Source: Pelecanus crispus
Taxonomy: Eukaryota; Chordata; Aves; Pelecaniformes; Pelecanidae
Reading direction: 5' to 3'
DNA length: 64,000 bases
Assembly (NCBI RefSeq): GCF_030463565.1
Contig: NC_134652.1
Location: forward strand, 9,203,897 to 9,267,896
Shown here: piece after piece, positions 53,257 to 64,000 of the stretch
Layout: each line of letters opens with the position of its first letter
Numbering within the stretch: the first letter of the stretch is position 1
The notes under the pieces: model-generated
Told to the model about the DNA's origin: nothing
Seen by the model: only the letters and a program-made list of their open reading frames with translations
Databases searched by the model: none
Made by a program: the position numbers and the translations under genes

Positions 53257-53987
53257 TTATTTAAAGGATTTAAGAAGTATATTTAGGTACCTCCTGTTTA
53301 GGAAGTATTTTATAAGAATGGCTGTAATGGTTTTGTACAACGATCTAGCATAGATCAGATAAGGTAGATTGCCACGAGAAGTGCTTCCAGATAATGCAAA
53401 TGCTGCTTTAGAATGAGCTGGGATCATTTCCAGAGTGAACACCTTCCTAATGAAGCAGATGCATTCACTCACACAATCCCAGATTTCATCCGACAGGCAT
53501 TCTGGGAAATGGTAATATTTTAACGGAATCCTGGACAGCACAGCACTGGGATTCATGGTGCAAAGGAACCTAACTAGAAGTTAGTGCACTAAACATCAAC
53601 TTGAACTGAGAATACTCACTGGTTTTCCCCATATAGCCTCATTTATAGCAACTTCAACTGAAACTGTAGCAGTGGCTGCCCATGAAAGTTTTTTGCCCTG
53701 AAGGACAATGTTGAAGCATAGCGGGATGCACACATACTGTTTCGGGAAGTCCTGAGATACGCCACTGTACACCAGCCTAGTTCGATCGCTGGGCTTTTTA
53801 TTTGGGATACCGCATCAAATTCCAAACAAAAATTCCTCATTAAACATTGGCCCTAAACTTAACATCAACTTGACTGAGTAGCCCCTCGTATTCATCTGCT
53901 GTGCCATTATTTTGGATCTGCGTGGGTGCATTTGTCCAAGTACCCTGTGCTGAACGAGGACACGACGCTCACCAACACGAGCCTTAC
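53257..53987 (-). other. Stop-poor intronic block continuing the ATRNL1 exon frame
   Basis: This is intron directly downstream of the penultimate exon's donor. In the frame of that exon it has only three internal stops (TGA at 53815-53817, TGA at 53596-53598, TAA at 53581-53583) before the TAA at 53257-53259. The open stretches are 57, 72, 4 and 107 codons. The second reads through segments such as VYSGVSQDFPKQYVCIPLCF, and the last holds an ATG in fair context (GCACCATGA) opening a 99-residue frame at 53257-53556. No homology is recognised. A second minus-strand frame is also fairly open (53643-53840, 53907-54101), so base composition may explain part of this. A near-repeat of about 18 bp (AACATCAACTTGA core) occurs at about 53592-53610 and 53862-53879. 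Confidence 0.4.
53797..53802 (-). terminator. Candidate intronic poly(A) signal of ATRNL1
   Basis: A minus-strand AATAAA starts 12 nt after the first in-frame stop of the exon read-through frame. It is followed within about 25-45 nt by a G/T-rich GGCTGGTGTACAGTGG. Hexamer, spacing and downstream element are all present, so a composite terminal exon is possible. No transcript evidence is available here. Confidence 0.35.
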
Positions 53988-54102
53988 CTGACTGACCAGG
54001 GGGTGGGACTCCTGAGGATCCTCTGGGCAGACACAAAAATACTGTGAGGACTGCGGCTCTGTTTCCTGAACATGGCTCAATGGCAATTGGTTTAGGAGCA
54101 CC
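53988..54102 (-). CDS. ATRNL1: ATRNL1 penultimate exon (cytoplasmic tail, partial CDS)
   Basis: This is a 115-bp internal exon of attractin-like 1, read from 54102 down. It encodes GAPKPIAIEPCSGNRAAVLT followed by VFLCLPRGSSGVPPPGQS and the first base of a Gly codon. This block is the conserved membrane-distal part of the attractin-family cytoplasmic tail. The LCLPRGSSG form points to ATRNL1; attractin has VRLPRGLGG from memory. The acceptor is TTCATTTTTCAG (AG at 54103-54104). The donor is CAG/GTAAGG, close to the vertebrate consensus. The exon starts in phase 0 and ends in phase 1, exactly what the exon at 1189-1313 needs. The next upstream exon (transmembrane-proximal tail, ASRPFAS region) was looked for up to 64000 and not found. 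Confidence 0.96.
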
Positions 54103-57100
54103 CTGAAAAATGAAGATACTTATGTAACGTCCAAGATTTCCATTCCATTTTTACTTGTACATCTTTAATTTATTATAAGGTTCACTGTAACAGTAGGAAA
54201 ATTTTTTTCCCAGTTAGTTCTTTGTATTTAAACAGACTATCCTACCCATGTAAATTGACTTAAAAATGGGTTTTAACAGCCCACACTGCAAATGTAACCA
54301 AACAGAAAAAAAAAATTATCATAAAGACAACAAAATTATACTTAATTTTGCAGCTCACTAAATGTAGTGATATCAACTTCTTAAAGCTTAGAAAACAGCA
54401 AAACCTTTTTGTATACACACTGGTATCTGAAAGTACCAGAATTTCCCTTATTCTAATAAGTACCGACGTGAAAGAATTGTGCTTCAACAGCATCCATTGC
54501 CTAGCCCTCCTAATGCCAAAACCATAAAATGAGAGCAAATCTGTATTATATACAGATATACAAAGATAGCCAATCCCTCTCGAGTTTCCCAGACCAGTAA
54601 GTCTGCCTTCTCTGTGTCTGTCTTGGTAAGCAAATGATTTCTTTGAGGTGGGACCTTCCTGAATTTTTTTGCATATGCAGAAAACAGGTGCAGTGTTACT
54701 ATATTTAAATACACTTTATTACTTCTCAGAGAAAATAAGGAAACAGAGAATACAGCAATAAATCAAACAATAGATAAATATACTTATTTTTTACCTCATC
54801 GTCATATTTGAAAGGCACTTCTGTAGATATGAGGCGATAGCATTAAAATAACTTGAGTGAGGAACATCATCTAATTTAAAATTCCCATGACATAATGAAC
54901 AACTTATATTCACTAAGACCTTACCAAATGATCAAACAGAAAAGTAAAACCCCAAAAGCTTCAGCTAAAACCAGTAACTTTTTAAAAAACAACATAAGAA
55001 ATATTTTCTAAACTGACTGCACTGAATTTGTAGCATTACATAATATTTTTTTTGTAATGTATCGGCTCAATGTAGGCCAAAGGAACAGATGAAAAGAACA
55101 GATTCTGAACTTGTGTAAGCTGGTGTATATCTGTCAGCTGCCATGGATCTATTATAAGCAAAACTTTTAGACAGGCATTGCTGGATTATATGATTCTATA
55201 CTTAAAAGCAATGCAGAAAAGGGGGAAAACAGAATAAGAACCTTACTAATATTAGCAGCATTGATTGAGCATGCACAAAAGTAGTACCAGCGGATTACTG
55301 GAAAAGAAAGGTGTGGGAAAATGTTCTTATTGAGGTTTCTTTGACTTACATACGTTGAAGGGCAATGTAAAAAACCATACAAAAATAATGCTAATCCTTC
55401 TGATCATAGCATTTAATATAGAAAAGGGTCTTGATGGGATCATTCAGATTAGCAGCTAATCTGTGCCCCAGGTGGTTTAAATCTAATCAGACAAGCATAG
55501 GCATAGAAGAATATAGCAACACACCGGCACTGACAGCGTTCTGGTGCAGACCTCTCTGCTTACTTCTCCCACTGTTACATGCTTTCATTCACTCCTACCA
55601 GTTGCACTTTCAACTGCCAAAACCCAAGACATCCCAGCTGTCACACACTCATATCACACCTCCTGCTGGACCTAAATACATGCCCCTTCATCCCAGCACT
55701 TCCACCTATATCTCTCTTGCCCAACCATCCGGGCAGGGATGCAGCTCCATGCCGGTTAAGTTCATCTCACTTTGGCCCCATGCTTCCTACTTCACCCTGC
55801 GTTGGCCCTGCCCCTGGATCTTCAGTGCAAAATAGACTTTCCAGCTCTAGGCAAGTTCCTGCAGCAGGAGCTGTGAACAGAGCAGACCAGGTGCTCTTCG
55901 TGTCCACAGACAGAGTACCATAAATTGCGGGGGTGGTTAGCCAGCGACTCTCATGCACTCACTAGTATGGCAAATAGATTCTACAAATAAATACCATTGC
56001 ATGGGGTGTCATGGACCATCTTCCACTATATGCTAGAACACAGCACCTAAATCCTTATACAGCATTTGCGATGAAAATAGTTGGTGTTACTAATGCAAGC
56101 AATAGAGCATCTAAGTCATCTTTCCTGATTTGTCACAACGGCAAATCAAATAACATGATTCCTTTCTATTTGAAAAGGCAGACAAAATGAAATCTTCATT
56201 TTAAAATGTAATTCAGAATGCAGTTTATGCAGACACACAACTGAAATGCACAAATTTACCATTCCACCTTTTAATTTGGTGAATAATTACTTTATTATAA
56301 ATCACAATGATGATATTTTCTACTGCTGTGTAATAGAAAACCTTTCATTAACAGACCCCATCCTTTTCTGTTTGAAGTTTATACTAATGCTTTTCAAAAC
56401 ACAATTGGAGAAAATTATTCTGATAAATATTTTTCAGAGGACTTCATCCAAAAATCAAATAGAGCAAAAATTTTCTTCATGTGCTTATTTGTTCGTTATA
56501 GAATGTTATGACTGAAAAAACAGATGTCTTATCTTACCTCACATCATTCAGATTCACTAGCAAAAAAACACGGAAGCATAGAGCAAATGATAATAATTTA
56601 GATACCCTGAGGTTTGTCAGTTGTTTAAAGATAAATACATAACCATGAATCAAAGTTATTTCACAGTGACATAACATGTTCTCTGAAATGTGCCATTTAT
56701 CATGCATTTTCCACGGGTTTTTTGGAAGAGATAAGGTACCTGTTTGTTTGCCCAAAGCACTTAGCTACCATGATTTACTTGCTAGAATTATCTTCCTTTT
56801 TTTTTTCCCCTGTACAGAAAGTGACTTACTTTTTGCCAAAATAGCACAAATGACAATCACAGAGTTAATAAAACTTTATCAGTAGAAGACAGAATAAACA
56901 AACACTTCTTTATTAAACAACCTTTACCTCTTATATTCCCTTTCTCACATGCACTATGACAGAGAGAAAGAGGTATGTCAGTTGGGAAGGTGAAAAAGGA
57001 AGGGGAAGAAAAATGGGAAGGAATGAAAGGGTGAAAGGGCATATATTATTATTGATAGCAAGAAAAGAAGAGTAAGTCAGTGGATGTAGGAAGAAGAAAA

Positions 57101-60100
57101 AAGTGGAGAGGGTAGGGAGTAAAACAGAGAATAAAAATAAAAGAGATATAAGGGTTCATCCACAATTTAAATGTGTAGTCATATATTTATTCACAGAAAA
57201 CAAGCATCAGAAGTCATCTTCCTGGGGTGCCACATTTTTATCAGAGAAAAGGTTCTCCATTCTCCAGATTGATTTCTGAAAACCCTACAAAGACCTAAGC
57301 AAAACCCAAAGTCAGCTAGTTGGGTGAATTTGTGAGGAATTACCAAGCTTTGGGAAGACTCTTTGCTCACCCTTGATCTGTTTCCTATAGGAAATAAATT
57401 TTGGCTGGATTCCACGCCCCCCATATGAAAGACAGATGACAATACTACCATCACTGGCATAAAAACATATGTCAGTATATACCGTATTCATACCTGTATT
57501 AAAAATATTTATTTCTAATTAACTTAGCACATCTGCTTTATAATGACAAGAAAGTAACAAAACAGGTTTATTTTTTATTTAAGTAATGAAAAAACCAGCA
57601 AATCTTGCATTATGTTATTTGGCTGTTTAGGAATAACACAAATGAGCAGCTTTAAGAATCCAGACCAAGAAGCAGCTGGGAAGTGTACTCTGTCACTCTC
57701 ACCCTTGGTGGGCAGGACAGGCAACAGAAGGCAGCGGCCTGAAGATGCGAGAAGAGCGGAAGAACACCATGATGACTAAGTGGATGTTCATGGATCTGCT
57801 CTAAGGGTTTAGAACCTCTCTGGGGGAAATGCACTGAAACTTTAACATCAATTCTCATCTAGCAATGAAAATATTTAATACTGTGAATACAGGAAGACGA
57901 AAAGTATAAAGTGTTTTGGCTCTACCTGTATTCCAAGAAATGGTGTCTCACAGAAGTGCTATAAAACTTTGTCTTTTCAGTACTAAATAATATCTATATA
58001 TATTTTCTGTTCAGCATTCTGCTAGGTGCATCCAATTTTTAAAAGTGCATTATTATACCATAAGACAAATAGATCACATAAGACTAAATGGCTGCAAACT
58101 CATGCCAAAAAAGCAATTAGAAAATTGAATCAAGGAATTAAGGATTAATGCGAGCATGTTACACCTGTCAGCACTAATAAGTATTTTGACAAGAACAGAA
58201 TAAAGTTTGACAGTGTGCACCAATACAGATCTGATATATAAATCAAGTATTAAAATGCAAACAACTATGCATTAATCACTGTGATGTTTCCTAACTAAAA
58301 TGGTCTTAGCACTACTTACAATAATTCATTATAAATAAAACTTCATCTCTTCTTAAGAAAACAGCTTGACATACTTTTTCTTTTAGTAATAAATGATGCC
58401 AATTTAAACTTAGTTTTTAATCATATCATTAAACCAGAATTAATCTGGTGAATTCCACATAAACCAAGCTTGATGGCTTGGCAAATAAACAATCAAATCT
58501 GTTGTTATGGCAAGATTAGTACCAGACTCAGAATGTAAATAGCCATTTTTCTGGAGTTCAGTGTGCAAGACTTCAGAGGGGAGAAAAGAAACAAACAGTA
58601 TCCTCTGAAGACATAAGGAATGTAGAAAAGGAGGAAACATGAAAATTACACTGTTATATTACAAGTATTCACATCTTCATTTTCTCTCAGCTTCAGTTTC
58701 TTTTCCTGAATTCTTTGGTTATTTTCTGAGTTTTTTTTATTTATTTGTGATAAGTAAGTCTCAGCTTCAGAAAAGTACTTGAGCACCTAAGTTGGATTTT
58801 GGTCAAACATGTAAACTCAAAAGCCTCAAAACCCCGTTAATCTTACTTTCAATATTAAAAAATTCCCAACAGCTGAAGCTCTCCTCTACCTGCCCAGGCA
58901 CATCCTGGTCTCTCTTACACCCAACTCAGGCATTCCTGAAGCTGCCCTGCATGTAGAGCTCGATCTAGTTAGCTATTTTCAAAACATGCTTACCAAATCA
59001 GACTTTTACAATACAGTTGTGGCCACCTTCTTTTAAAACACAGTTGAAAGCAGAAGTAGCTCTGCTCTTCATGGAAAGAGGATTAATCCTGGTTTTCCTA
59101 TTCTGCTTTTACTAAATGATTGTTTGAGGTGAAATACTCTGACCTATAATTAAAGATGAAGAGTAAAATGCTGTGACTGCTCTGACCATTTTCAGTGCAG
59201 TAAAAGCAGATTTTTCAGCAGTACAAAGGAGGAAAAGAAAATTCATCCTCTCAAATTCACAGAATTCCATTGATGTCATTTGGAGGGGGCTTTTTGGCCA
59301 TTTTGCTGGAGAAAGTTCAAATGACCCTAGCACAGCTATCCTGCCAAGAGAAGGAGATGGGAGACTCCCACCTGCAGCCAACCTCCATCCTATCCCTATC
59401 CGATTTTCTCCGTGGTCATTTGCCAAGAGAATCAAAACCGACAGTAACGTCAGAGGAACAAAGAATAGCTGTCTGCTCCTCCCAGCAGAAGCCCACCGCT
59501 TTGACAGCAGACGCTGCTGCCCTAAGAAGAACCTGGCACTGACAGAAACAAAGACAGTAATCAGTACTGCTGTTTTCTTGGACTATCAGTGTTATACTGC
59601 CTTGCCATTCTAAATGTTGGGTACATATTAAATAACACCCATTAATGTACTTTTGAGTATGAGCTTCCAACCCACCCAAAAGTTTTGACAATTTTCTCCA
59701 CAGATTTATTCAATGAGTAATGAGCCTTAATGACAGTGCAACAGGAAAAAAAAAGAAAAAGTTTCACCAAACATCATTTGTGTGCCAGGAGAAGTATACT
59801 TTAGGAAAGAGCACAACAGAATAAATAAGCAAGGCTGGAGTTCTGAACATTGCTTTGTGGCTGGCATAGGAAACACCAGTTCTTCATAAGACCCTAGGGC
59901 TTTACTGAAATTATAAGCATCCACTAAATATTTTCATTTAATCCATCCCATAAAATTCCTCTCTTGCAATTAGTGAGTGGAAAGCAATTTACCTCATCTA
60001 AACCTACAAGAACGGCCCAGAGCCTGAGTGTCCTCAATGCTTTGGGCTTCTACACTGCACCTTCTTTTGCCTGAGGATTTCTCAGTGATTTCTAGCTTTG

Positions 60101-63100
60101 GTTAATGAGGTCCCACTAACGCATACGAGGTACATAAACACGTTAACTACAGCAGTAAAAGCTGAAGAACATTTTTTAGTATCTTACAATTCTTCCACCT
60201 ATACTAAAAGAGACTCGAGGTAACTGCCTTGCTTCTGCGACTGAGTCAGCCAGCCAGTGCTGATTTACTGGGAGGACTCTACCAACTCCACTCAACTTCC
60301 AGAATGAACTAGTTTTCCCTGAAAGCTTCTATAGTGCCCAATGGAACTGAGACCAACAGGTTTATTGATAATAAAATGCAACTTGACCAAAATTACACTA
60401 ACATTTCTTATTACAGTTTTTTTTCTTATAGTGAACAATCTTTCCACAGTAATTTTGCCCCATTGTTTTAGCAGAATATAAATCTCAGTTAATTTCCTTG
60501 TTTCAAAATAGCCATGGAAATCTTAGAATATATTGGTACGTTATTTTCCAAAAGAAAAACAGTTGGAATTAACAAAAGAAGAACACATTATGATTACCAA
60601 ACTGTGATTACGGCCCCAGTGAGCAAAATGCATTGTTATCCTTCAATTTATTGTCTTACCTCTCTGTCTCAACTATATCAATATGCAGTGATAGGCTGCA
60701 TTCTTTTTTGCAGTCTTTTCTGAGTCAAATGTGGTTGTTAGTTATCAAAGCTTATGTACTGATGTTAAATTTATGTATTAATCTGAAAGTGTTTATGCTC
60801 AGAAGAGCCATATTTTTATTATAAGAACTATATTTATTTGCAACACAGTTACTCTCAGGTAATCTAGTAAGAGACTTCATTTCAAAACCTAATATTATAT
60901 CATATAGCATTTCATTAGCAAGAGAGTTATGAATTGACATTCTGATTAAAACTGATTTATTAAGACAAAGCTACGAGAAACACCTACAGATACATTTATT
61001 TTCGATGGGGTTTCCAGAAAGAACTCCTAGTCAGGTTGCCTATTCAGCTTTCATCCTACTGCCTAGAGGTTGCTTTTTCTGAACCGTGACACTAGTGTGA
61101 ACCATCCTGCAGTTTTCTTGACTTTCACAAGTGGCTGAACAGAACACAAGACATTGAAGTTAAATCAAAATATCAGGTAGCTGCAAGGCACGTTGCGTTT
61201 CATTTCTTTTTCTGTGTGTCCACGCATGCAGTTTCCTGTCTCTTCATACTGTTAAATAAGCTTGGTTTTACTTTACTGTTCCATCTTGCCCACTAATAAG
61301 AGTAATTTCAGGTTACTCTGGAAAACATTGAACATAACTTACAGCGGATGGTGTGTGTAGTAGGTGTACTGGATCACTTCCAGAGGTATCCCCAAGAGCC
61401 TCCAGAACATTCCCCTATTAAGCCGTATGAGTCTGATTAAAGGCTGGCAATGCTAGCATCCAGTTTGTGAAAAGAAATTTATCTTGGCAGCAGCTACCTA
61501 GATCCTGTTGGGAAAAGCACCTGAGACCCTATGTCTGTGGCATATACCAAGCATCATGTATCCCCAGATGCTTTCCTGTAAAATCTTCTTACTGTCATTT
61601 CAAATTCTGTAAGTCAAAGTGGTACTGTGCAGTGAAGTGATGCTAATGGGCACTTGTTTCTCAGATGGGTATATCTGTTGGATCTCCAAGGATCAGAAAC
61701 AAGAAACGGAGAATTCTGTTATTCCTTCACAATTCAATCTTAAAGGCTCTTGTCTGTGAAAACTGGCATTTCACTGGTGACACATTACTGACAATCCATC
61801 ACTGTTTGAACTTGGTCTGATCACTTAAGACCAGATTGTCACTCCCACATATCACAGTGGGTTAACTTTACCCCAGACTGCCTGGCAAAAGAGGACATGG
61901 TCCCTCCAGAGCCACTGCTAATTTTTCAGGGTGTGAAAGATGAAGTACTAGGCGCAGTTTAAATTCTGCCTAACTTGCAGGCTAAGGGTGGCTACGGTGG
62001 CAGGCAGGGGAATGCTGAGCTAAGGATGAGCACAGTGCGGGTTACTTTTGTCAGGAGCAAGCAAACTGAGTCAGCTACAGATTTCTTAAATGTCCATGAG
62101 GTGGATAAACTTGGGCTGTCCTTTGCTCAGGGTGGATAAAATTTCACTGTGGTCGTGACAATGAGTCTCAGACAGAAGTCAAAAGTTCTGACTAGCACGT
62201 GGCTTTTGTGACCACAGAGATCTCACTCCTGTAGCTGTGCAGCATCCTCAAGTCATTAAAGAAAAAAAGTTTGATTATTATTTAGGAGATTTATGCCAGA
62301 ATTGAGGGTTAGGAAAGGCAATGTCCTGAAATTATTATGCTGTATTTTGCATTTCTTGCAAAATTGGAAAGAAAATATAGTACGCCATATGTCATCCAAA
62401 ATACACTTTTAGTGAACTTTTCTTCAGCAATGCCTTTTAAAGTTCTTTTGTAACCTCCTGGCCACATGCAGGATGTCTAGTGAATGATAAATTAAAACAT
62501 TTATACCTGGAATCGTAATAATAAAAAGAGAACTAAATCAAGACACATTGTGAAAACTAACTGTCAGCAGAAGGGATTAAAGTGCAAACTTGGCAATATT
62601 CTTAACGCAGGAAAAAATGCTAATGGCACCAGAATAACAAATTACTTTCTATCATGAAAACTTACACAGATCACAGCCTACTAAATGTAGGGGAAAACAC
62701 AAACTGAACATCTGAAAGCATGACATAGCTTTTATTTTGATGGTTCCTGCCATGGTCCAAGGACAGCTGTAAAATGCATACACCATAGCCAAAAACATTC
62801 TGAAACAAATTATCCCACTACTTAAGATTTGTAAGTCTATGGAGGTTTTCATCCTACTGACTACATGTGGATATTGTGGATCAGATCGTAGCTACTCCAG
62901 CAGCAGGAAGAAAGAACAATAAAAGACTTCTCTATCCCAAGGAAAAGGTATGTGACAGCAGCAAAAGGGAACCTAGTTTTGTTCGATTATATAGTAGTAG
63001 CAACAGCATGCGTTAAACTGACGAGCAGTTTTGGCAGTTGTTGCTGCCAACGAGGTGGAAAGGGAGAGGGCAGGCTGGCAGGCTTGCAAAAGCACAAACC

Positions 63101-64000
63101 AGACCTTTTTAAAGGTGGTGCAAGACGTCTCTCACTTTCCTCTCTTGAGGACCTCCATCACCTACTCTGCCCATTCACCAATTTGAAAGCATAACTGGGT
63201 ACAGTTTTTCACTTGAACCTTATGAATTAATTCAAATCTCAAATATCTGTGAGATAATCCTCAGCTGCCTAAATCAGCGCAACATTTGAGTAACGGCAGA
63301 ACTATGTTGATTTATACCAGCGGCAAATCTGACACCATACGATTAATTTCTTAATGGTGTCCTTGAAAAATCCTGAAAATAAACTCAAACTCAAGTATTA
63401 TCACTTAACGTTGCTTTCTGAGACGCTCCCCATCAAGATTGTTAGTACTTACAGTGGTCACAAACATAGTAGGAGCTTCACTGAAAATGCCCAAGATGTG
63501 AAACTTACAGGATCTAATCTGACAAATAATTAGACACATGAGAATTAGTGCTTGGAGAAACCATTGCATTAAAGCAAACAGGATTACTTGCATGAATGAA
63601 ATTATTTGTGCACGTTACTCACATTAGCTTAACATAACTGACAGAATATTTTTTTTTAAAAAAAGGGGCAGGGTTTTTTTAATTTAACAAAATAGGAAAA
63701 AGACTGATCCTTTAAAATATTACAAAATCTGCATCATTTGCACTAAACCAGCAAAGTTCTACTGTATAAAGTATTTCCTGAACTTTGATTTGCTGAATTC
63801 CACTTACTTATTCCACTTACATGGAATGTAAGTGTTATTTTTTTAGAAACTACCATATTCCAAGCCTGCTCAGCCCCCTGAGCACTGCTAACTGAAAATG
63901 AGTAGTATGGAAACATAGCCCAGCCCAGCTTACACTTCTGTTCCATGTGTGTTTCCTAGGGCATAGCAGGAACTTCCAATTATTTTAGATTTTAGATTTT
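54103..64000 (-). other. ATRNL1 upstream intron (5' end outside window)
   Basis: This is intron preceding the penultimate exon. It runs beyond the right edge, so the intron is at least 9.9 kb. It is AT-rich with two less AT-rich patches (about 55440-55930 and 59240-59560) that carry the longer chance-like open frames (134 and 114 codons overlapping at 55431-55923; 146 codons at 59173-59613). Neither resembles a protein I know. A purine-rich stretch lies at 56958-57152. No other ATRNL1 exon, repeat family or RNA gene is supported. Confidence 0.6.
56958..57152 (+). repeat. Purine-rich (GA-rich) stretch
   Basis: About 195 bases are dominated by A and G on plus, with GGAAG, GAAAGG and GAAGAA words and a few pyrimidine interruptions. 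It is low complexity rather than a clean microsatellite. Long purine tracts can form triplex DNA, which is inference here. Confidence 0.6.

Noticed and set aside
53643-54101. Minus-strand frames of 64 and 65 codons overlapping the penultimate exon and its donor
   Set aside because: They are out of frame with the recognised ATRNL1 peptide and cross the splice donor. The attractin-family match fixes the other frame.
55175-55200. ATGATTCTATA resembling a CR1 terminus
   Set aside because: There is one octamer-like word without the preceding CR1 3' sequence, so it is probably chance.
54103-64000. Search for the preceding ATRNL1 exon (transmembrane-proximal tail)
   Set aside because: No minus-strand sequence encoding the expected attractin-family ASRPFAS-type segment was found by eye, so it probably lies beyond 64000.
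1-64000. Novel multi-gene or defence-type system
   Set aside because: The window is intronic vertebrate DNA with one gene. Nothing suggests an operon, array or gene cluster.

Overview
The window is vertebrate nuclear DNA, almost certainly from a bird. It is AT-rich and intron-like, with no bacterial-style gene packing. It holds chicken-repeat-1 (CR1) LINE fragments, including one young copy ending in the CR1 octamer repeats, and an avian-type solo LTR with a perfect 5-bp target-site duplication. The LTR type is one I associate with non-galliform birds, but the species cannot be fixed from the sequence alone.

The only gene I can prove is ATRNL1 (attractin-like 1), on the minus strand. Two exons encode the end of its cytoplasmic tail. 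The penultimate exon (53988-54102, 115 bp) encodes the PIAIEPC...LPRGSSG...PPPGQSG segment. The last coding exon (1189-1313) encodes GLAIASALIDISQQ... through ...STRQGTCV and the TGA stop. Splice sites and phase fit exactly: the upstream exon ends one base into a Gly codon and the downstream exon supplies the other two. The intron between them is 52,674 bp and fills most of the window. Positions 1-1188 are the start of the 3' UTR. Positions 54103-64000 are the upstream intron, whose other end lies outside the window.

Layout from left to right: 3' UTR (1-1188); terminal coding exon (1189-1313); the giant last intron (1314-53987) with a CR1 3' fragment (about 7386-7799, minus), a solo LTR (8494-9062, minus sense), an older CR1 3' fragment (about 37725-38155, plus), an ancient 1.5-kb CR1 ORF2 relic (about 43970-45430, plus), homopolymer and G-rich tracts, and a stop-poor block next to the donor site (53257-53987); the penultimate exon (53988-54102); and the upstream intron (54103-64000).

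I found no tRNA, rRNA, CRISPR array or new multi-gene system. The most interesting signal is beside the penultimate exon. Its reading frame continues past the splice donor for 57 codons to a TGA, and an AATAAA lies 12 nt beyond that stop. This is the layout of a composite terminal exon that would give an alternative ATRNL1 C-terminus. The same frame stays unusually poor in stops for about 730 bp into the intron.
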